Shown: one piece after another, positions 23,601 through 35,488 of the stretch
How the letters are laid out: every line of letters starts with the position of its first letter
Numbering within the stretch: the stretch's first letter is position 1
Assembly (NCBI GenBank): GCA_039602395.1
Contig: JBCNJP010000025.1
Coordinates: 97,939,265 to 98,003,264 of the forward strand
Source of the DNA: Deinandra increscens subsp. villosa
Lineage: Eukaryota > Streptophyta > Magnoliopsida > Asterales > Asteraceae
Direction: 5' to 3'
Length of the DNA stretch: 64,000 bases
Program-made: the position numbers and the translations under genes
The notes under the pieces: generated by a model
The model's database searches: none
What the model was told of the DNA's origin: nothing
Seen by the model: only the letters and a program-made list of their open reading frames with translations

Positions 23601-24606
23601 AAAGTTAAATCAGAACTCAGAAGAAAAAGCAAATACAGGATAAAAATGTATACAAGTAGAAAAAACTGTCAACAAAAGAGTCCCATATATGTATATAGGT
23701 TGATGGATTTCTATAAGTTATAGCTAATGAATACCTGTTTTTTCATCTTGTCCTGAAATGTTGATGGCAACATATTTGGGAACAATTTCAGGAACACTGG
23801 CAGCAAGAATTCCATAAATGGCACAATAACAAAAACTGCAAAAGGAACTAGCCTGAATATATCAGCAGTAGTTCTTGTGAGTTGTTGTCTTTCCCTCCTG
23901 GTAAGACTTCTTCCGCTGCTAAGTTTCAACAGCAATCTTGAGCTTATCCTAACATCAGCCCAAAGAAGTCGCATACCCAACCAGTAGTGTTGAATTGTGG
24001 TCTTCAGTTCATCTTTCCAGTGATGCAACTTTATCACCCAGTCCTTCCTGTATTTATATAAAACGAGTAAATAAAAAGGCTAATATCAAAGGGCAAAAAA
24101 GGAATGAAAGACAAACGGTTGAACCTGCTCATTGAAGCAATTGCTCTTAGAGCTTCACCAGTCCATAAAAGCATACCCTTAACTTTATTTACAATGAATT
24201 TGACATCTTTTCCAGATTCTTGAAGCTGCTTAGATTTTGCTTTGGCTTTTACCACACTCAAATCTTCAACTGCATCATCACAATCTGCAGGTGAAGCCTC
24301 CTTTACTTGCTTCTGTGGTTGCTGGTCATCCAAATTTGGAGCAACGGATGAAAACCGCACTGATTCTGCTCCCTTAAATGGTGTCTGAACATTCCAGAAA
24401 CTACTAGGAGGAATCCCAAACGTGTTATGGGCAATATATTCTCTCACTGAGAAAGCTATAAATCCATTCTTGGTTGTCTCTACAATTGGATGAGTATGTG
24501 GTGATCCCCTAATCTCAGGGTGTAAAAATCCTTGCAGAAAGTATGTAGGTTGCTTCAAGGAATTGAAGGTATATCTCTTCCTTCTAAGTATCAGTCCAGA
24601 AGCCAT
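20687..24606 (-). CDS. LETM1: LETM1-like mitochondrial inner-membrane protein
   Basis: LETM1 proteins sit in the mitochondrial inner membrane, act in cation/proton exchange and support mitochondrial translation. Fourteen exons, listed 5' to 3' on the minus strand, join in frame: 24606-24125, 24047-23735, 23591-23445, 23351-23263, 23169-23077, 22920-22794, 22683-22619, 22526-22352, 22272-22087, 21998-21951, 21838-21692, 21605-21523, 20990-20875 and 20760-20687. They give 714 residues. The basic N-terminus fits a mitochondrial presequence. Exon 2 has the family's single membrane segment (RLVPFAVFVIVPFMEFLLP) preceded by SLTRRERQQL. Exons 4-7 carry the ribosome-binding-like LETM1 domain. Exons 8-12 are charged coiled coil. 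Near the C-terminus is one canonical EF-hand loop (DRDYDGKVTPEE); a second, DGKINVED, is degenerate. An AG acceptor just before the ATG suggests a 5'-UTR intron. Confidence 0.95.
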
Positions 24607-25480
24607 TTCTGAAACCCTTATTACGATACTTCACATGCACCTAGAGTAATACATCATGATACCCTTGAAATCTAGTAGCAATATCATGTCCTTGCACTCA
24701 GTAGAATCATTAAAAATCTGAAATTAAGACACAGTATATGACAACAAGTCAAAAAAGTGCTAGACGTCTAAGATACTGGGATTGTTGGATTAAAACAAAG
24801 AAAACCGTGAACACGGATTCATAACAGCACTGAAACAGAGTGATAAATATTGTTAAAACATGCCCCTAATCGAGCTTCAGAAACTTAATTCCAGAAGAAA
24901 AGAAAAAGAAAAAAGATGAACAACAGTAAAGCACCAATATGATTTGAATTTCAATCTAAAAACCTAGGCATAATTGCATAAATAAATGTTAGTATAGCAA
25001 TAGCAACACATCAGTATGATTGAATCTCAATATAAAAACCATCAGTATGATTTGAATTTCAAGTTTTCAATATATAAACCTATGATAAATACATGTTAAT
25101 ATAACAACAGTCAACAGCATTAGAATGATTTGAATTTCAATCTAAAAGCCTATGCATAAATACAAGTTAACATAAACAATCACAATCATGTTATTGAAGT
25201 AACTGGCTGCTTCAAATCGGTAAAGCGTTATTGTAGTTGAGAGTATACATACACGCAGGATCAAATGAAATCAAATGAAGTGTGATGATTCTGCTTCGAA
25301 GTCAAATTTTAAGCCATCAAACAACGAATCGAACACACTTGTGGACTGTAGAGTAGGTAGAGATTGCACTTTGAGATCTCATCGGAATCAATGAGAATCT
25401 ATAGATAGATAGTTCATGAACATGAACTGATTCACAGGGCTGGTTCGACGATTCCAGATCGTTTGAAGTTCGAGCCAAGC
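24607..25480 (-). promoter_or_regulatory. Likely LETM1 5' UTR, UTR intron and promoter side
   Basis: On the minus strand a TTTCAG acceptor lies two bases before the start codon. A GTATGTATAC donor candidate lies near 25240-25255. This suggests a 5'-UTR exon around 25255-25480. The putative intron has three near copies of TATGATTTGAATTTCAA (about 24940-25140). The upstream limit is unknown. A SINE begins at 25493. Confidence 0.45.
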
Positions 25481-25492
25481 AGACTCTCATTT

Positions 25493-25789
25493 ATTTTTTT
25501 ATTTTTATTTTTTAAACGGCAAACACTCGGTTACTCGGGGGTCTTATCATGGCAAACGATGTTACCTACGACACACTGTGACCACATGTCGTGCGAGTAA
25601 TCAAGACCCTCTATGTTGCACATCCATTCTAGAGGAAACCCATCGCCCGAAGGCCCACTGTGGTAAAACCTCTTACCCACCTCTATAATTTTTAATTCAT
25701 CATTCATTTTTTGTGTCTGGTGGGATTTGAACCCTTGACCTTCATATTGGAAGGCAAGGGTATATCCACTCCACCAAATGATAAGGGAT
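25493..25789 (-). mobile_element. SINE with 16-bp target duplication
   Basis: The 297-bp insert is flanked by AAGCAGACTCTCATTT (25477-25492) and AAGCAGACGCTCATTT (25790-25805), which differ at one base. On the minus strand it starts with box A-like TGGTGGAGTGGATATACCC. A perfect box B, GGTTCAAATCC, follows within GGGTTCAAATCCCACC. It ends in an A-rich tail, seen as a T-rich run on the plus strand at 25493-25516. Confidence 0.85.
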
Positions 25790-25805
25790 AAGCAGACGCT
25801 CATTT

Positions 25806-27100
25806 GACCCTGCTTGAAAATATAATCATGTTATTTTTTTTTATTATTATATAATATTTCTTAATAATTTTACACATATTTTCATATTTCTCTAACTTAT
25901 GGAATGGGATTAGTTAGACCCTAAATATGTTGTTGTATATGTTTGAAATTATGAAACTTGTATAAGGATGATTTGGAATGTAAGAATGGAAAGATGTGGT
26001 AATTTAGCATGTTTTAATGTTTTATGTCAATGTGTTAGATTAAGTAGTTGGAATGACGTCGAATCTAGGTATTCTAAAGTTGCGAGAAGGTTTTACGATG
26101 ATAATTTCAGGGAATTCTCGTTGTAGAGGCTTAGTAAATTTCATTGCTGCTGCTACTGGATGTGATCTTCAAATTAACACCACTCATTTTCACTTTTCAA
26201 TTCGATTTTATCAAATACAATTAATAAAAGAGTCTAGATTCCATGGTCTAACTGATTGTTGCTAGTTTTCTACCTACAGAATCGAGCAATTAACCAGATA
26301 AATAGAGAACGTACTATGATATTGCTATTTATATTATAAATATAGGTTACAAGCTCTATACATAGAGCTATTGCACTCTAGTACCATATACTTTAATACA
26401 ATATCAAAGCCATGATAAATAGTCTACAGAGTCAAATGAATCTATGTCAACATTATATTTTGATGAGTGATAACTTTTGTGAAATTGCCCATTTTTTATT
26501 TGCATATAAAGAAGTTGTGAGGAGCTAATGTTTGATGGTCGTGTGACTGTTAATGGGTCTGTATGCAGTGCTTCTCAGGTTAGATTATTGGCTGATTTGT
26601 TAACAAGAAGAGAAGACATTAAAATTGAAGTTGGAGATTAAGGGCGAATTGTAGAGAGTGAATGAATTTGGGGGAGAATGGCAGAGAGAAGTAGATAGAG
26701 ATTTGTATTCTTTTAGGTTTTTTTTACTTTCATTATATTTAAGAACCGTTGGATAGAAGCTTACAAGGAAGATAGAAGGTAACCGGACAATAAGTTGTGT
26801 CGTTAAACCTTTTTGCATAGCAAAACCTAACCATTTAAAAACTACTTTATATTTTTCTTTTATAAAAGAATAAGGGTATTTTGGTCCTTTCATACAAACT
26901 TAATAGAAAAATATTAATGGTGTTAACAAAAAGATTGAAATTGAAACAAAAATAAAACATTAGATACAAAATCAACTTTTTTAAAAGTTAACTGAATGCT
27001 AAATGGACGAAAAAGAAATTAACTTTAAAAAAAATGAAAAGGTTGAATGGGCCGAAGAATAAAGTCAAAAGTAGTAATTTACTCTTCTACCAAAAGTCCA
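25806..27100. other. AT-rich spacer with decayed repeats
   Basis: No intact gene is seen. A relic of an RT-associated protein lies at 26768-26842. The text around 26280-26420 resembles worn retroelement sequence but could not be assigned. Confidence 0.5.
26768..26842 (-). pseudogene. Relic of the RT-associated protein C-terminus
   Basis: On the minus strand the 25-residue stretch containing FKWLGFAMQKGLTTQLIVRL clearly resembles FTRLGFAIQKGLAAQLVARL near the end of the protein at 42563-43262. Only this tail is recognisable. It lies within a longer open frame (26893 to 26600) that is otherwise unrelated low-complexity sequence. Confidence 0.65.
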
Positions 27101-27416
27101 AAACATTATTATCCAGTACCCACTACCAATTTAAATCCTCAACATGAGTGGAGATGATCAACACTCAACACTACAAATCTCTTCCTTTGCGGCACAGTTC
27201 AAATCCTTTTGTTGTTTTCTGATTTGAGGTCAATCAATCTCCGTTTTTCGCGGCCTCTATTTCCGCCATTGAAGCTTCAAACAGAGGTAAAAGAGATTCA
27301 ATCATTCTATATTCCAAATGCCTCTGCTAATTTACGTTTTTTCGAACCCTAGTTAAACATCAATTACCATTCACACGCACTAACAGTTACTAGTAAGCAC
27401 TCTCAGTCTCACAACA

Positions 27417-27441
27417 ATGGCCGCCTCCGATCTGATTTTAG
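27417..27441 (+). other. Possible orphan first coding exon
   Basis: AACAATGGCC is a strong plant start context. It opens a short frame reading MAASDLIL and then a TTTTAG|GTATTC donor. A candidate second exon begins after GCTAACAG at 27514 and would continue in frame. The 27140-27416 text looks like a promoter and 5' UTR. I recognise no family. The gene may be broken by the transposons downstream. Confidence 0.35.
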
Positions 27442-27644
27442 GTATTCAAACTCAATGTTGACCAACACTTCGTTAGTTAGTTTTCTGCGACGAAAATGCT
27501 TTTATGCTAACAGATGATATGTTTCCTGTTGTACTTGAAGTTGAAAGATCTAATTTGACCTTCACAACTCCAACTTTGACTATCTGTGTGTATGTGATGA
27601 TAGTAGTATTTGATAAGGTTTGTGTGTTACTGAATGATTTATGT

Positions 27645-27793
27645 AAATAGTTGATCAATAATACTCAATCAATACCTTACAGGCTTTGTGGAGTATGTTG
27701 TTGAAATAGAAAGAGCAAATTCTATGCTATCTTTATAACAACTCACTGGAGGTTGAATAAGGTATTGATTGAGTGTTATTGATCAACTATTTA
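27645..27793. repeat. Long hairpin, about 35-bp arms
   Basis: The arm containing AGTTGATCAATAATACTCAA (27645-27679) is repeated inverted at 27758-27793 as TTGAGTGTTATTGATCAACT, with about one mismatch. The loop is about 78 bases. There is no coding sequence. It may be the ends of a small TIR element. Confidence 0.8.
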
Positions 27794-27998
27794 TAGAGTA
27801 CAACGAGGATTACTTACAAGTTACAAAGGAGAGTGAATCAAAACATATCTCCTAGTTTTGATAAAACATACTACAATAAACCCTAACTAATATATTATCT
27901 CTAATACTTAGGTGAACATGGTTTCTCTTCTATTTTTAGGTTTTATTTTCTGCATTTATGAATGGAGTTTAAGTTGTACATAGGACAAGAATCATTAG

Positions 27999-28155
27999 GA
28001 AGAACCTTGGAGTAGGCGAGGTTGTTGTCGTGTGACCTTGAGGTCACACGTTTAAGTCATGGAAACAACCTCCTGCCGAGATGCAAGGTAAGGATCCGTA
28101 CAACAGGCCCAAGTGGTCCAACACCCCCTGACCTCATGCCCGTATAGGATAACAG
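27999..28155 (+). mobile_element. Au-type SINE, diverged
   Basis: The order of words matches the plant Au SINE as I remember it: GGCGAGGTTGTTGTCGTGTG, GACCTTGAGGTCACACG, box B-like GTTTAAGTC, GGAAACAACCTC, then GGTAAGGATCCGTACAA and GGCCCAAGTGGTCC. Flanking TCATTAG at 27992-27998 and 28156-28162 is a plausible 7-bp target duplication. It is mutated in box B and probably inactive. Confidence 0.75.
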
Positions 28156-28594
28156 TCATTAGTTTCTTTAATGTAACGTTTGGTGGTTTAGTTGCATCAA
28201 AGGGTGTCCAAAATTTACCTCAACGATGTTAGACCAATGAACAATGTACGGTAAGTTTGGTATTTAATCTTGGGTCCTGCTGTAAAAAGGATTGAGAAAA
28301 CCCGCATTTTAGTTGAAATGGATTTAATGGCCATTGTTGTTCTTGGATCATAGCCCATGTATAGAAACTCGTTATATTTCACATGCTTTAAAGAAAATTG
28401 CAAAATATTAGGAAATCTTGTTCGTATCCAAGAAATGGAGTAATTTATGTACACTATATGCACATGACTACTTTTTATGGGTAGACAATAAGATATGTTG
28501 ATTTCGGTCTAGACCATTTGCATGCAAAAACAAAGCTACAACCACGTTAAGTAATGAACAAATTGCATGATAAATTGATAAGGCACAATCATTA

Positions 28595-29160
28595 GGGTGG
28601 GAGGTATGCTTGCCTAAGGCATACCTTAGAGCATTCACAACCCACCCCCCAAAATATTGTGAGGTAAAACCCTAAAATTTGGGGTTTAGTTGTAAGTGGT
28701 TGTGAGTAAGGAGATAGGAAAAATTACTGTTCATCCCTATATTTGATGAAAAAACTGGTGATTTTTTAAAATTTGGGGTTTTGTGTGATTGAAAGAGAGA
28801 GAAAAGGTAATGATGAGGGTATAAAAAAGTATTATTTAATTGTGGTTGTGAGTGGAAGAGAGAGAAAAAGTAATGATAAAAGTATAAATTATAGGGATGG
28901 GGATGGGGGATGGGTTGTGAATGCTCATCAAATTGGACCAATAGGATGATGCCAACAGGAGAGAGAAAATTGATGTAGAATTGATGTAGAATGATGATTT
29001 TGTAGGGGGTATGCTCATTTAGTCATGGTTTAGGCATGGATTAAATATTTTTTTTTCATTTTCTTTTTAATCTAAAACAAATAAAATTAAACTAACACAT
29101 TTAATATAAAATAAAAACATAAAACAATTCATTAGATTTAAAAAAACTACAAAGTCCTAA
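28595..29160. mobile_element. Truncated second Harbinger copy
   Basis: It starts TTAGGGTGGGAGGTATGCT, like the left end at 1130. From ATCAAATTGGACCAATAGG (28927) onward it follows 1294-1540 almost base for base. It is split by a MITE (28629-28926). It stops at AAAGTCCTAA (29160), where the Gypsy LTR begins. The transposase region and right end are gone. Confidence 0.85.
28629..28926. mobile_element. MITE nested in the Harbinger copy
   Basis: The terminal inverted repeats are GAGCATTCACAACCCACCCC and GAGCATTCACAACCCATCCC (right end reverse-complemented). The 298-bp interior also carries inverted GGTTGTGAGT/AGAGAGAGAAAA words. It interrupts sequence that is continuous in the copy at 1264-1300. 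The flanking bases do not give a clear target duplication. Confidence 0.75.
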
Positions 29161-30597
29161 ATTGTTGTTTAACGAAGACCTAGAACACGTTTAGGTCTTA
29201 AGTATTAGTTTCGTGTCTAATCTTTACTTAACGTCACTATGGCCCATAACATAGCACGTTGCAACTATGACTCGACATACCGACACACGACACCAATGGT
29301 TGATCATAAGCAAGGGTTTGTATAAATCAGATATCAAACATGTTTCATCATGGCATAATCATGTAAGTCATGGCATAACACTTAAGCAAATTTCACAAGT
29401 TTGGTTTTTAGGTCAGGTCTTAGTTTCGCTAGCATAGTTTCGCTAGGCAGTTTCGCTAGGTGCACGGGCAGCACTTTCGCTAGGCAATGCCCGGTAACAC
29501 AGTTTCGCTAGGCTAGTTTCGCCCGAAACTGCTGACGCAGTTTCGCTAGCCTAGTTTCGCAGGGAAACTGGTTTGAACTTTCGTTCAGGTATTTCGCTCG
29601 ATAGTTTCGCTCGAGCTGGTCTGGTCAGGTTCCCGGCGACACTATAGTTTCGCTGGTCAGTGTCGCTGGAAGGAGATGCAATTTCGCTACTTAGTTTCGC
29701 CCAGAGAACAACAGTTTCGCTGGTCGCGAAAAACATACGGATTTGCCTAAAAATCAACCTAACAGCTTCTGATCATACATGCAATTCATTATCTAGTATC
29801 CATAGGCATTTACCAACATAAATCAAGCAACTTTAACACGTTTAACATGCATTTTGTCATCAAATCACCAAAAAGCACATTTTAACCTAAAAAGACCTAT
29901 TCTAGCATAAATCATCATCATGGTTTGTTTTTACACGTAAAGTTTCTGACTTTAAGGTAGATCTAGCATCCTAAAGCAACATATTAAGAGATCAAGTGAT
30001 TTCATGTAGATTTGAGCATGCTTTAAGAAGAAAACATATAGAAAGGCATAAAACATAGTTTTTGGGACTCACGATTTGATCTAGGATCCAAATGGGTGTT
30101 GTCTCAAAGCTGAGATGATGGTTCTTGATGGTTTCCTAGCTGACCAGAATCTCCAGGAGAAGTGTATGTGTGTGTTGGTTGTGAAATGAGGCAAATGAGG
30201 CTACTAGGGTTCATTAAGTTTATTTATATCAGGGGCTAGTTTCGCTGGCAGTTTCGCTGACTGGCGAAACTGGCTCTGATCTCGGTCACACTGATCAGTC
30301 TAGCCTGCTACCGGGCGAATCTGTAATTTCGCTCGGTAGTTTCGCTGACTACCAAATTTAGGCAATTTTCACATAATCAAGTATTTACAATTAATCATGC
30401 TATTCACAATAATAAGTCATGTATTTAAATCACATTGCACATAAAGACAATCAATGATGAACACATAACACATATGGACGGTTTGGTGATCAACCAAAGG
30501 TCGTGGACGTATTCGGCCTAGTTATGCATTAGCTACTTATAACGTAACTAACGGGTTTGTCTAACGGAAGTTAACCTTGAAATTCTCGGGTGTCACA
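29161..30597 (-). repeat. Gypsy 3' LTR, truncated
   Basis: On the minus strand it begins TGTGACACCCGAGAATTTC at 30597. It matches 38584-37150 of the 5' LTR to within a few substitutions, then stops. The 5' LTR continues a further 1.1 kb, to 36054. About 14 TTTCGC words crowd into 29420-29740, with more near 30230-30350. Confidence 0.88.
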
Positions 30598-30615
30598 TCA
30601 TTCCCCTGAAATTGG
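30598..30615 (-). other. Polypurine tract of the Gypsy element
   Basis: On the minus strand TTTCAGGGGAATGA directly precedes the 3' LTR start TGTGACACC. This is the usual place and composition of the plus-strand primer for retrotransposon reverse transcription. Confidence 0.65.
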
Positions 30616-30733
30616 AATTTTCGTCCCGAAAATTATTCTTGTGTCGTAGCGTTCGCAGCATCAGCTGTCGTCGTTGCTATCGTCGCTGGGGAAAGAAAGC
30701 AAAAAGTTTTAGGGTTGTCACATCCTCCTCCCG

Positions 30734-33700
30734 TTAAGGAATTTTGGTCCCCAAAATTAAATCATACCTTGAGTTTCCGTGGACTGTTTGCTCGAACAAG
30801 TGAGGATACTTTTTCCTCATCTGATCCTCACGCTCCCAAGTATATTCAGGTCCACGCCTTGAGTTCCATCGCACCTTGACGATCGGAATCTTGCTACGTT
30901 TGAGGGCTTTCTCCTCGCGTCCCATGATTTCTACCGGTTGCTCGATGAATCTCAGATGTTCATCGATTTCCAATTCCTCCAAGGGAATTATTTCGATGTC
31001 TTCAGCCAGACATTTCTTTAGATTGGAAACGTGAAACACGTTGTGAACTCCATCGAGTTCAGCAGGGAGTTGCAATCGATAGGCCACCGGGCCTACTTCC
31101 CCAATAATTTCAAACGGACCGATGTAGCGAGGATTTAACTTTCCACGCTTTCCGAAGCGTATCACTCCCTTCCAGGGAGATACCTTCAACAATACTTTGT
31201 CACCCACCTCAAACTTTAGAGGTTTTCGGCGTTTGTCGGCATAACTCTTTTGTCGATCACGTGCTGCAGCTAGCCGTTGCCTAATTTGAATAATCCGTTC
31301 GGTCATATCGTGGATAACTTCCGGTCCAGTGAGCCCTTTCTCACCTGTTTCAGCCCAACACACGGGCGATCTACATTTTCTGCCGTAGAGTGCTTCAAAA
31401 GGTGCAACACCTATACTTGAATGATAACTATTGTTGTAAGAGAACTCCACCAGTGGAAGGTGAGTCTCCCAATCTTTCCCAAAATCCAGAACACAAGCTC
31501 GGAGCATATCTTCTAAGGTTTGAATCGTTCGTTCCGTCTGACCGTCAGTCTGCGGGTGATAAGCTGTACTCATGTCTAGTCGGGTTCCCAATGCTTCCTG
31601 CATTGATTGCCATAATCGGGAGGTGAATCGAGGATCTCGATCAGAAATGATAGTCTTAGGCACACCGTGAAGCTTCACAATTTTGTCGATGTACAGTTTT
31701 GTCAATTTATCCATATTATCGCTTTCCTTCATCGGAATGAAATGTGCAGATTTGGTTAATCGATCGATGATAACCCAAATCGCATCTGGTTGATTTGATC
31801 GATGAGGTAGTCCCGTTACAAAATCCATGGAGATGTCCTCCCATTTCCATTCCGGGATCTTTGGTTGTTGCAGTAAACCAGAAGGCTTTTGGTATTCAAT
31901 CTTGACCCTTGAACATGTTAAACACTTAGCCACATATCGAGCAATGTCGGCTTTCATATTCGGCCACCAATAAAGATTCTTCAAGTCCTGATACATTTTA
32001 TCCGATCCAGGGTGCACCGAGTATCTTGACTTGTGAGCCTCGTCCATCACGAGCTCACGGAGATTTCCAAACATTGGAACCCAGATTCTGTCATTATAGT
32101 ATGTGAGTCCATCGGACTTAACTTCAGAATGGCCATCTACACCACGCAGTGCTTCAGCTGCGAAGTTTTCGGCTTTCAAAGCTTCTCGTTGGCAGTCACG
32201 GATTCGATCCGGTAATCCTGAATGTATTGTAAGTTGAAGCGCTCGTACCCGACGAGGCTTTTCGTACTCTTTTCTGCTTAGGGCATCAGCCACAACGTTG
32301 GCTTTTCCAGGATGATACTTAATGGCCAAATCATAATCATTTAGTAACTCGACCCACCGTCGTTGTCGCATGTTGAGGTCTTTCTGATCGAAGATGTGCT
32401 GTAGACTTTTATGATCGGTGAATATCGTGCACTTTGTTCCATATAGGTAATGTCTCCAAATCTTAAGTGCATGAACAACGGCTCCCATTTCCAAATCATG
32501 CGTTGTATAATTCTTTTCTGTATCCTTTAGTTGCCTAGACCCATAGGCAATCACTTTATCTCGTTGCATCAACACGCAGCCGAGTCCTTGGATTGATGCA
32601 TCGCAGTAAACTACAAAGTCGTCTATTCCATCGGGTAACGCAAGAATTGGAGCCGAACATAACATATCTTTAAGCGTTTGGAACGCGCGCTCTTCTTTCT
32701 CACCCCATATGTATTGCACTCCTTTGTGCGTTAAGGCCGTTAAGGGTTGAGCCAGTTGAGAGAAACCCTTAATAAACCTTCGATAATATCCGGCAAGCCC
32801 TAAAAATTGTCGGATCTCTGTTGGCGCTCTTGGGGTAGACCAGTTCTTAATTGCTTCCACTTTGGCTGGATCTACATGGATTCCTTCCTCATTCACAATG
32901 TGTCCAAGAAACTGGACTTCGCGGATCCAAAAGTCGCATTTTGAAAACTTGGCGTAGAGCTGTTCCTTGCGAAGCAATTCTAAAATAAGACGCAGATGCT
33001 CCTCGTGTTCTTCTTTTGACTTGGAGTAGATCAAAATATCGTCGATGAAGACTATCACAAACTTATCGAGGTACGGCTTGCACACTCGATTCATCAGATC
33101 CATAAATACGGCAGGTGCATTGGTTAGCCCAAACGGCATAACCAGGAACTCGTAGTGACCATACCGAGTTCTGAAAGCTGTCTTGGGAACATCCTCTTCA
33201 CGAACACGTAGTTGGTGATATCCAGACCGTAGATCAATCTTTGAAAAGTAGCTTGAACCTTGCAGTTGATCGAAGAGATCGTCGATTCGAGGAAGTGGAT
33301 ACCGATTCTTGATCGTAACTTTGTTAAGCTCTCGGTAGTCAATGCACATGCGGAACGTTCCATCCTTCTTCTTAACAAACAGTACCGGAGCTCCCCATGG
33401 AGACGAACTTGGACGAATAAACCCCTTGTCGAGCAGCTCCTGTAGTTGCGCGGAGAGTTCGTTGAGTTCGCTTACAGCCAATCGGTAAGGTGCGCGTGCG
33501 ATCGGAGCGGCACCTGGAGCTAAATCAATCCCAAACTCAACTTGTCGAAATGGAGGCAAGCCAGGCAGATCTTCAGGAAATACGTCTTGGAAGTCGCGAA
33601 CTATCGGGTAATCATCAATTTTGCGCTCGGGATGTGTCATGTCAGTGACGTTTGCAAGAATCGCGAAGTGACCCTTACGGAGGCATTTCTGAGCTTTAAG

Positions 33701-35488
33701 AAATGAAATAATGCCGGTGACTGTTCCACCTTTCTCGCCTTGAACCGTTAACACTTTGCCGTCTTCGAGTGGGATACGAACCACTTTTTCCTTACATAAG
33801 ATTTCAGCCCGATTCTCGGATAACCAATCCATTCCTACTATAACGTCGAAACTACCAATTGGGAAAGGCATAAGGTCAATTCCTAAGGTATGGCCCGCTA
33901 GTTCTAGCTTACAATCCTTAACTATCTGGGTAGTATCATGAAGTTTACCATTTGCTAGTTCTACCACATATTTAGCGTCTAGGGCAATTGGTTTAGCATT
34001 AATTATTCTAGCAAATTTAGTGGAAATAAAACTTTTCTCAGCACCAGAATCAAATAAGACAGTAGCAAAGAAACCGTTCAAAATAAATTTACCGTTGATC
34101 ACGTTGGCATCATTGCGAGCTTCACCCTGGCCCATGACGAAAGCTCGACCTCTACCATTTCCACCATTACCATTGCCATTCCCATTACCATTACCTCCGC
34201 CGTTATCATTCCCACCGTTATTTCCCTGATTACCATTACCTTGTCTTCTTAGCTGAGGGCAGTCTCTCTTGATGTGACCTTGAGCACCACATTCAAAGCA
34301 GCCACGGGCTCCCCCATTGTTGTTGTTCTGATTCTGACCATTGTTTCCATTACCACGATTTCTCCCATAGTTGTTCCCTTGATTGTTGTTGTTCCTTCTT
34401 GGGCGGTTTTGCTGCTCGGGTAAAGTTGCCCAACAATCTTTCGCTTCGTGGCCTCCCTTGCCACACCTTTCACAGCTCATACTCTTTCTACAAACACCAG
34501 CATGATGCTTTCCACACCTGTTACACAGCGGCAGGTTACCCCTGTAGTTACTCTGACCATTTCCGCCCTGGCGGTAGTTGCCACTGTTATTCCCGGACCT
34601 CTTGCTTTGGCTTTGGGAGTTGAAGGACCTCCCAGTGCTGTTACCCACACTCTGAACATTCATTGAGTTCTCAGGAGCTTCATCATCAGCTTTTCTCTTG
34701 CCACTAAGGGCAGTCTTCTCGGTGGCTTTCGCAGGTAGTGTACCTTTCTCGACCTCTTGATCAGTGAGCTTGTGAGCCAAACGAATGGCTTGCTGCACGT
34801 TTGCGGGGTTGCTGGCAGTCACCAATCCCTTGATTTGAGGCGCGAGGCCTTCCAGATAACGCTCGATGCGTTTGAATTCAGCGTCAACCATTGAGGGGCA
34901 CAAGACCTCATACTCGTGATATCGTGCGGTGTACTGTTCGACTTCAGACCCAGACATCTTCAAATTCAGGAATTCACCCTCAAGCTTCTTCACTTGGTCG
35001 CGGGGACAGTATTCTTCCATAATCAGTTCCTTAAATGCTGCCCACTGCATGTTATCAGCCGCGTCTAGCCCAACCATTTGAATTTCAGCGTTCCACCAGG
35101 AGAGTGCAGCTCCTTCGAAAGTACCAGTAGCAAACTTCACCTTGCTTTCAGCTGGGCAGTTACACATGGAGAAGACCTTCTCGGACTTCTCGATCCATCG
35201 GAGGAGTCCTACAGCTCCTTCTTCGCCGGAAAATGTCATCGGCTTGCAGTCCATGAAAGACTTGTACGTGCAGTGGTGTTGGTTTCCTGATGCATAAATA
35301 GTTCGGACTTTAAAATTAAACAGGTCATGATATAATTGCTTTGTGCCTTAACCGGCATAATAGTTACCCTGAGCGGCATATGCAGCTTGGACGGCTGCCA
35401 CCGCGGCTTGCACATGTTCAGCAATCATCGCTTGCAGCTGTGCGGGCGTCATGTTTATGCCACCTCTTCCGTTTCCTCTTCCAGACAT
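30734..35488 (-). CDS. Gypsy gag-pol polyprotein, gag interrupted by one stop
   Basis: The polyprotein covers capsid, protease, reverse transcriptase, RNase H and integrase with a chromodomain. The long frame (35254-30734, 1506 residues) has the gag core at 1-170. Cys-His knuckles start near 242, 258 and 317, separated by Gly/Asn-rich linkers. The protease motif LFDSGA is near 400. RT spans about 590-790 with FIDDIL near 738. RNase H has YCDASIQG near 883. Integrase has a HPGSDK...CLTC zinc region from about 1075 and later the DDE residues in MDFVTG, SDRDPRF and TERTIQ. A YIGPF module and a chromodomain (about 1450-1495) end it. The natural start is the ATG at 35488 (MSGRGNGRGG). In that frame one TAA (35349-35351) separates the first 46 codons from the rest. 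It lies exactly inside a possible 66-nt GT-AG intron (35352-35287). Confidence 0.92.

Noticed and set aside
29420..29740. CRISPR-like spaced TTTCGC repeats
   Set aside because: The spacing is irregular, the repeat word is only 6-9 bases, the array lies in LTRs of a plant retrotransposon and there are no cas genes.
29551..29757. 68-residue frame on the minus strand, repeated identically at 37538-37744
   Set aside because: It is identical only because both lie in the two LTR copies; it spans the TTTCGC array and shows no protein family signal.
34020..34666. Pro- and Thr-rich frames on the plus strand
   Set aside because: They are antisense shadows of the Gly/Asn-rich linkers and knuckles of Gypsy gag.
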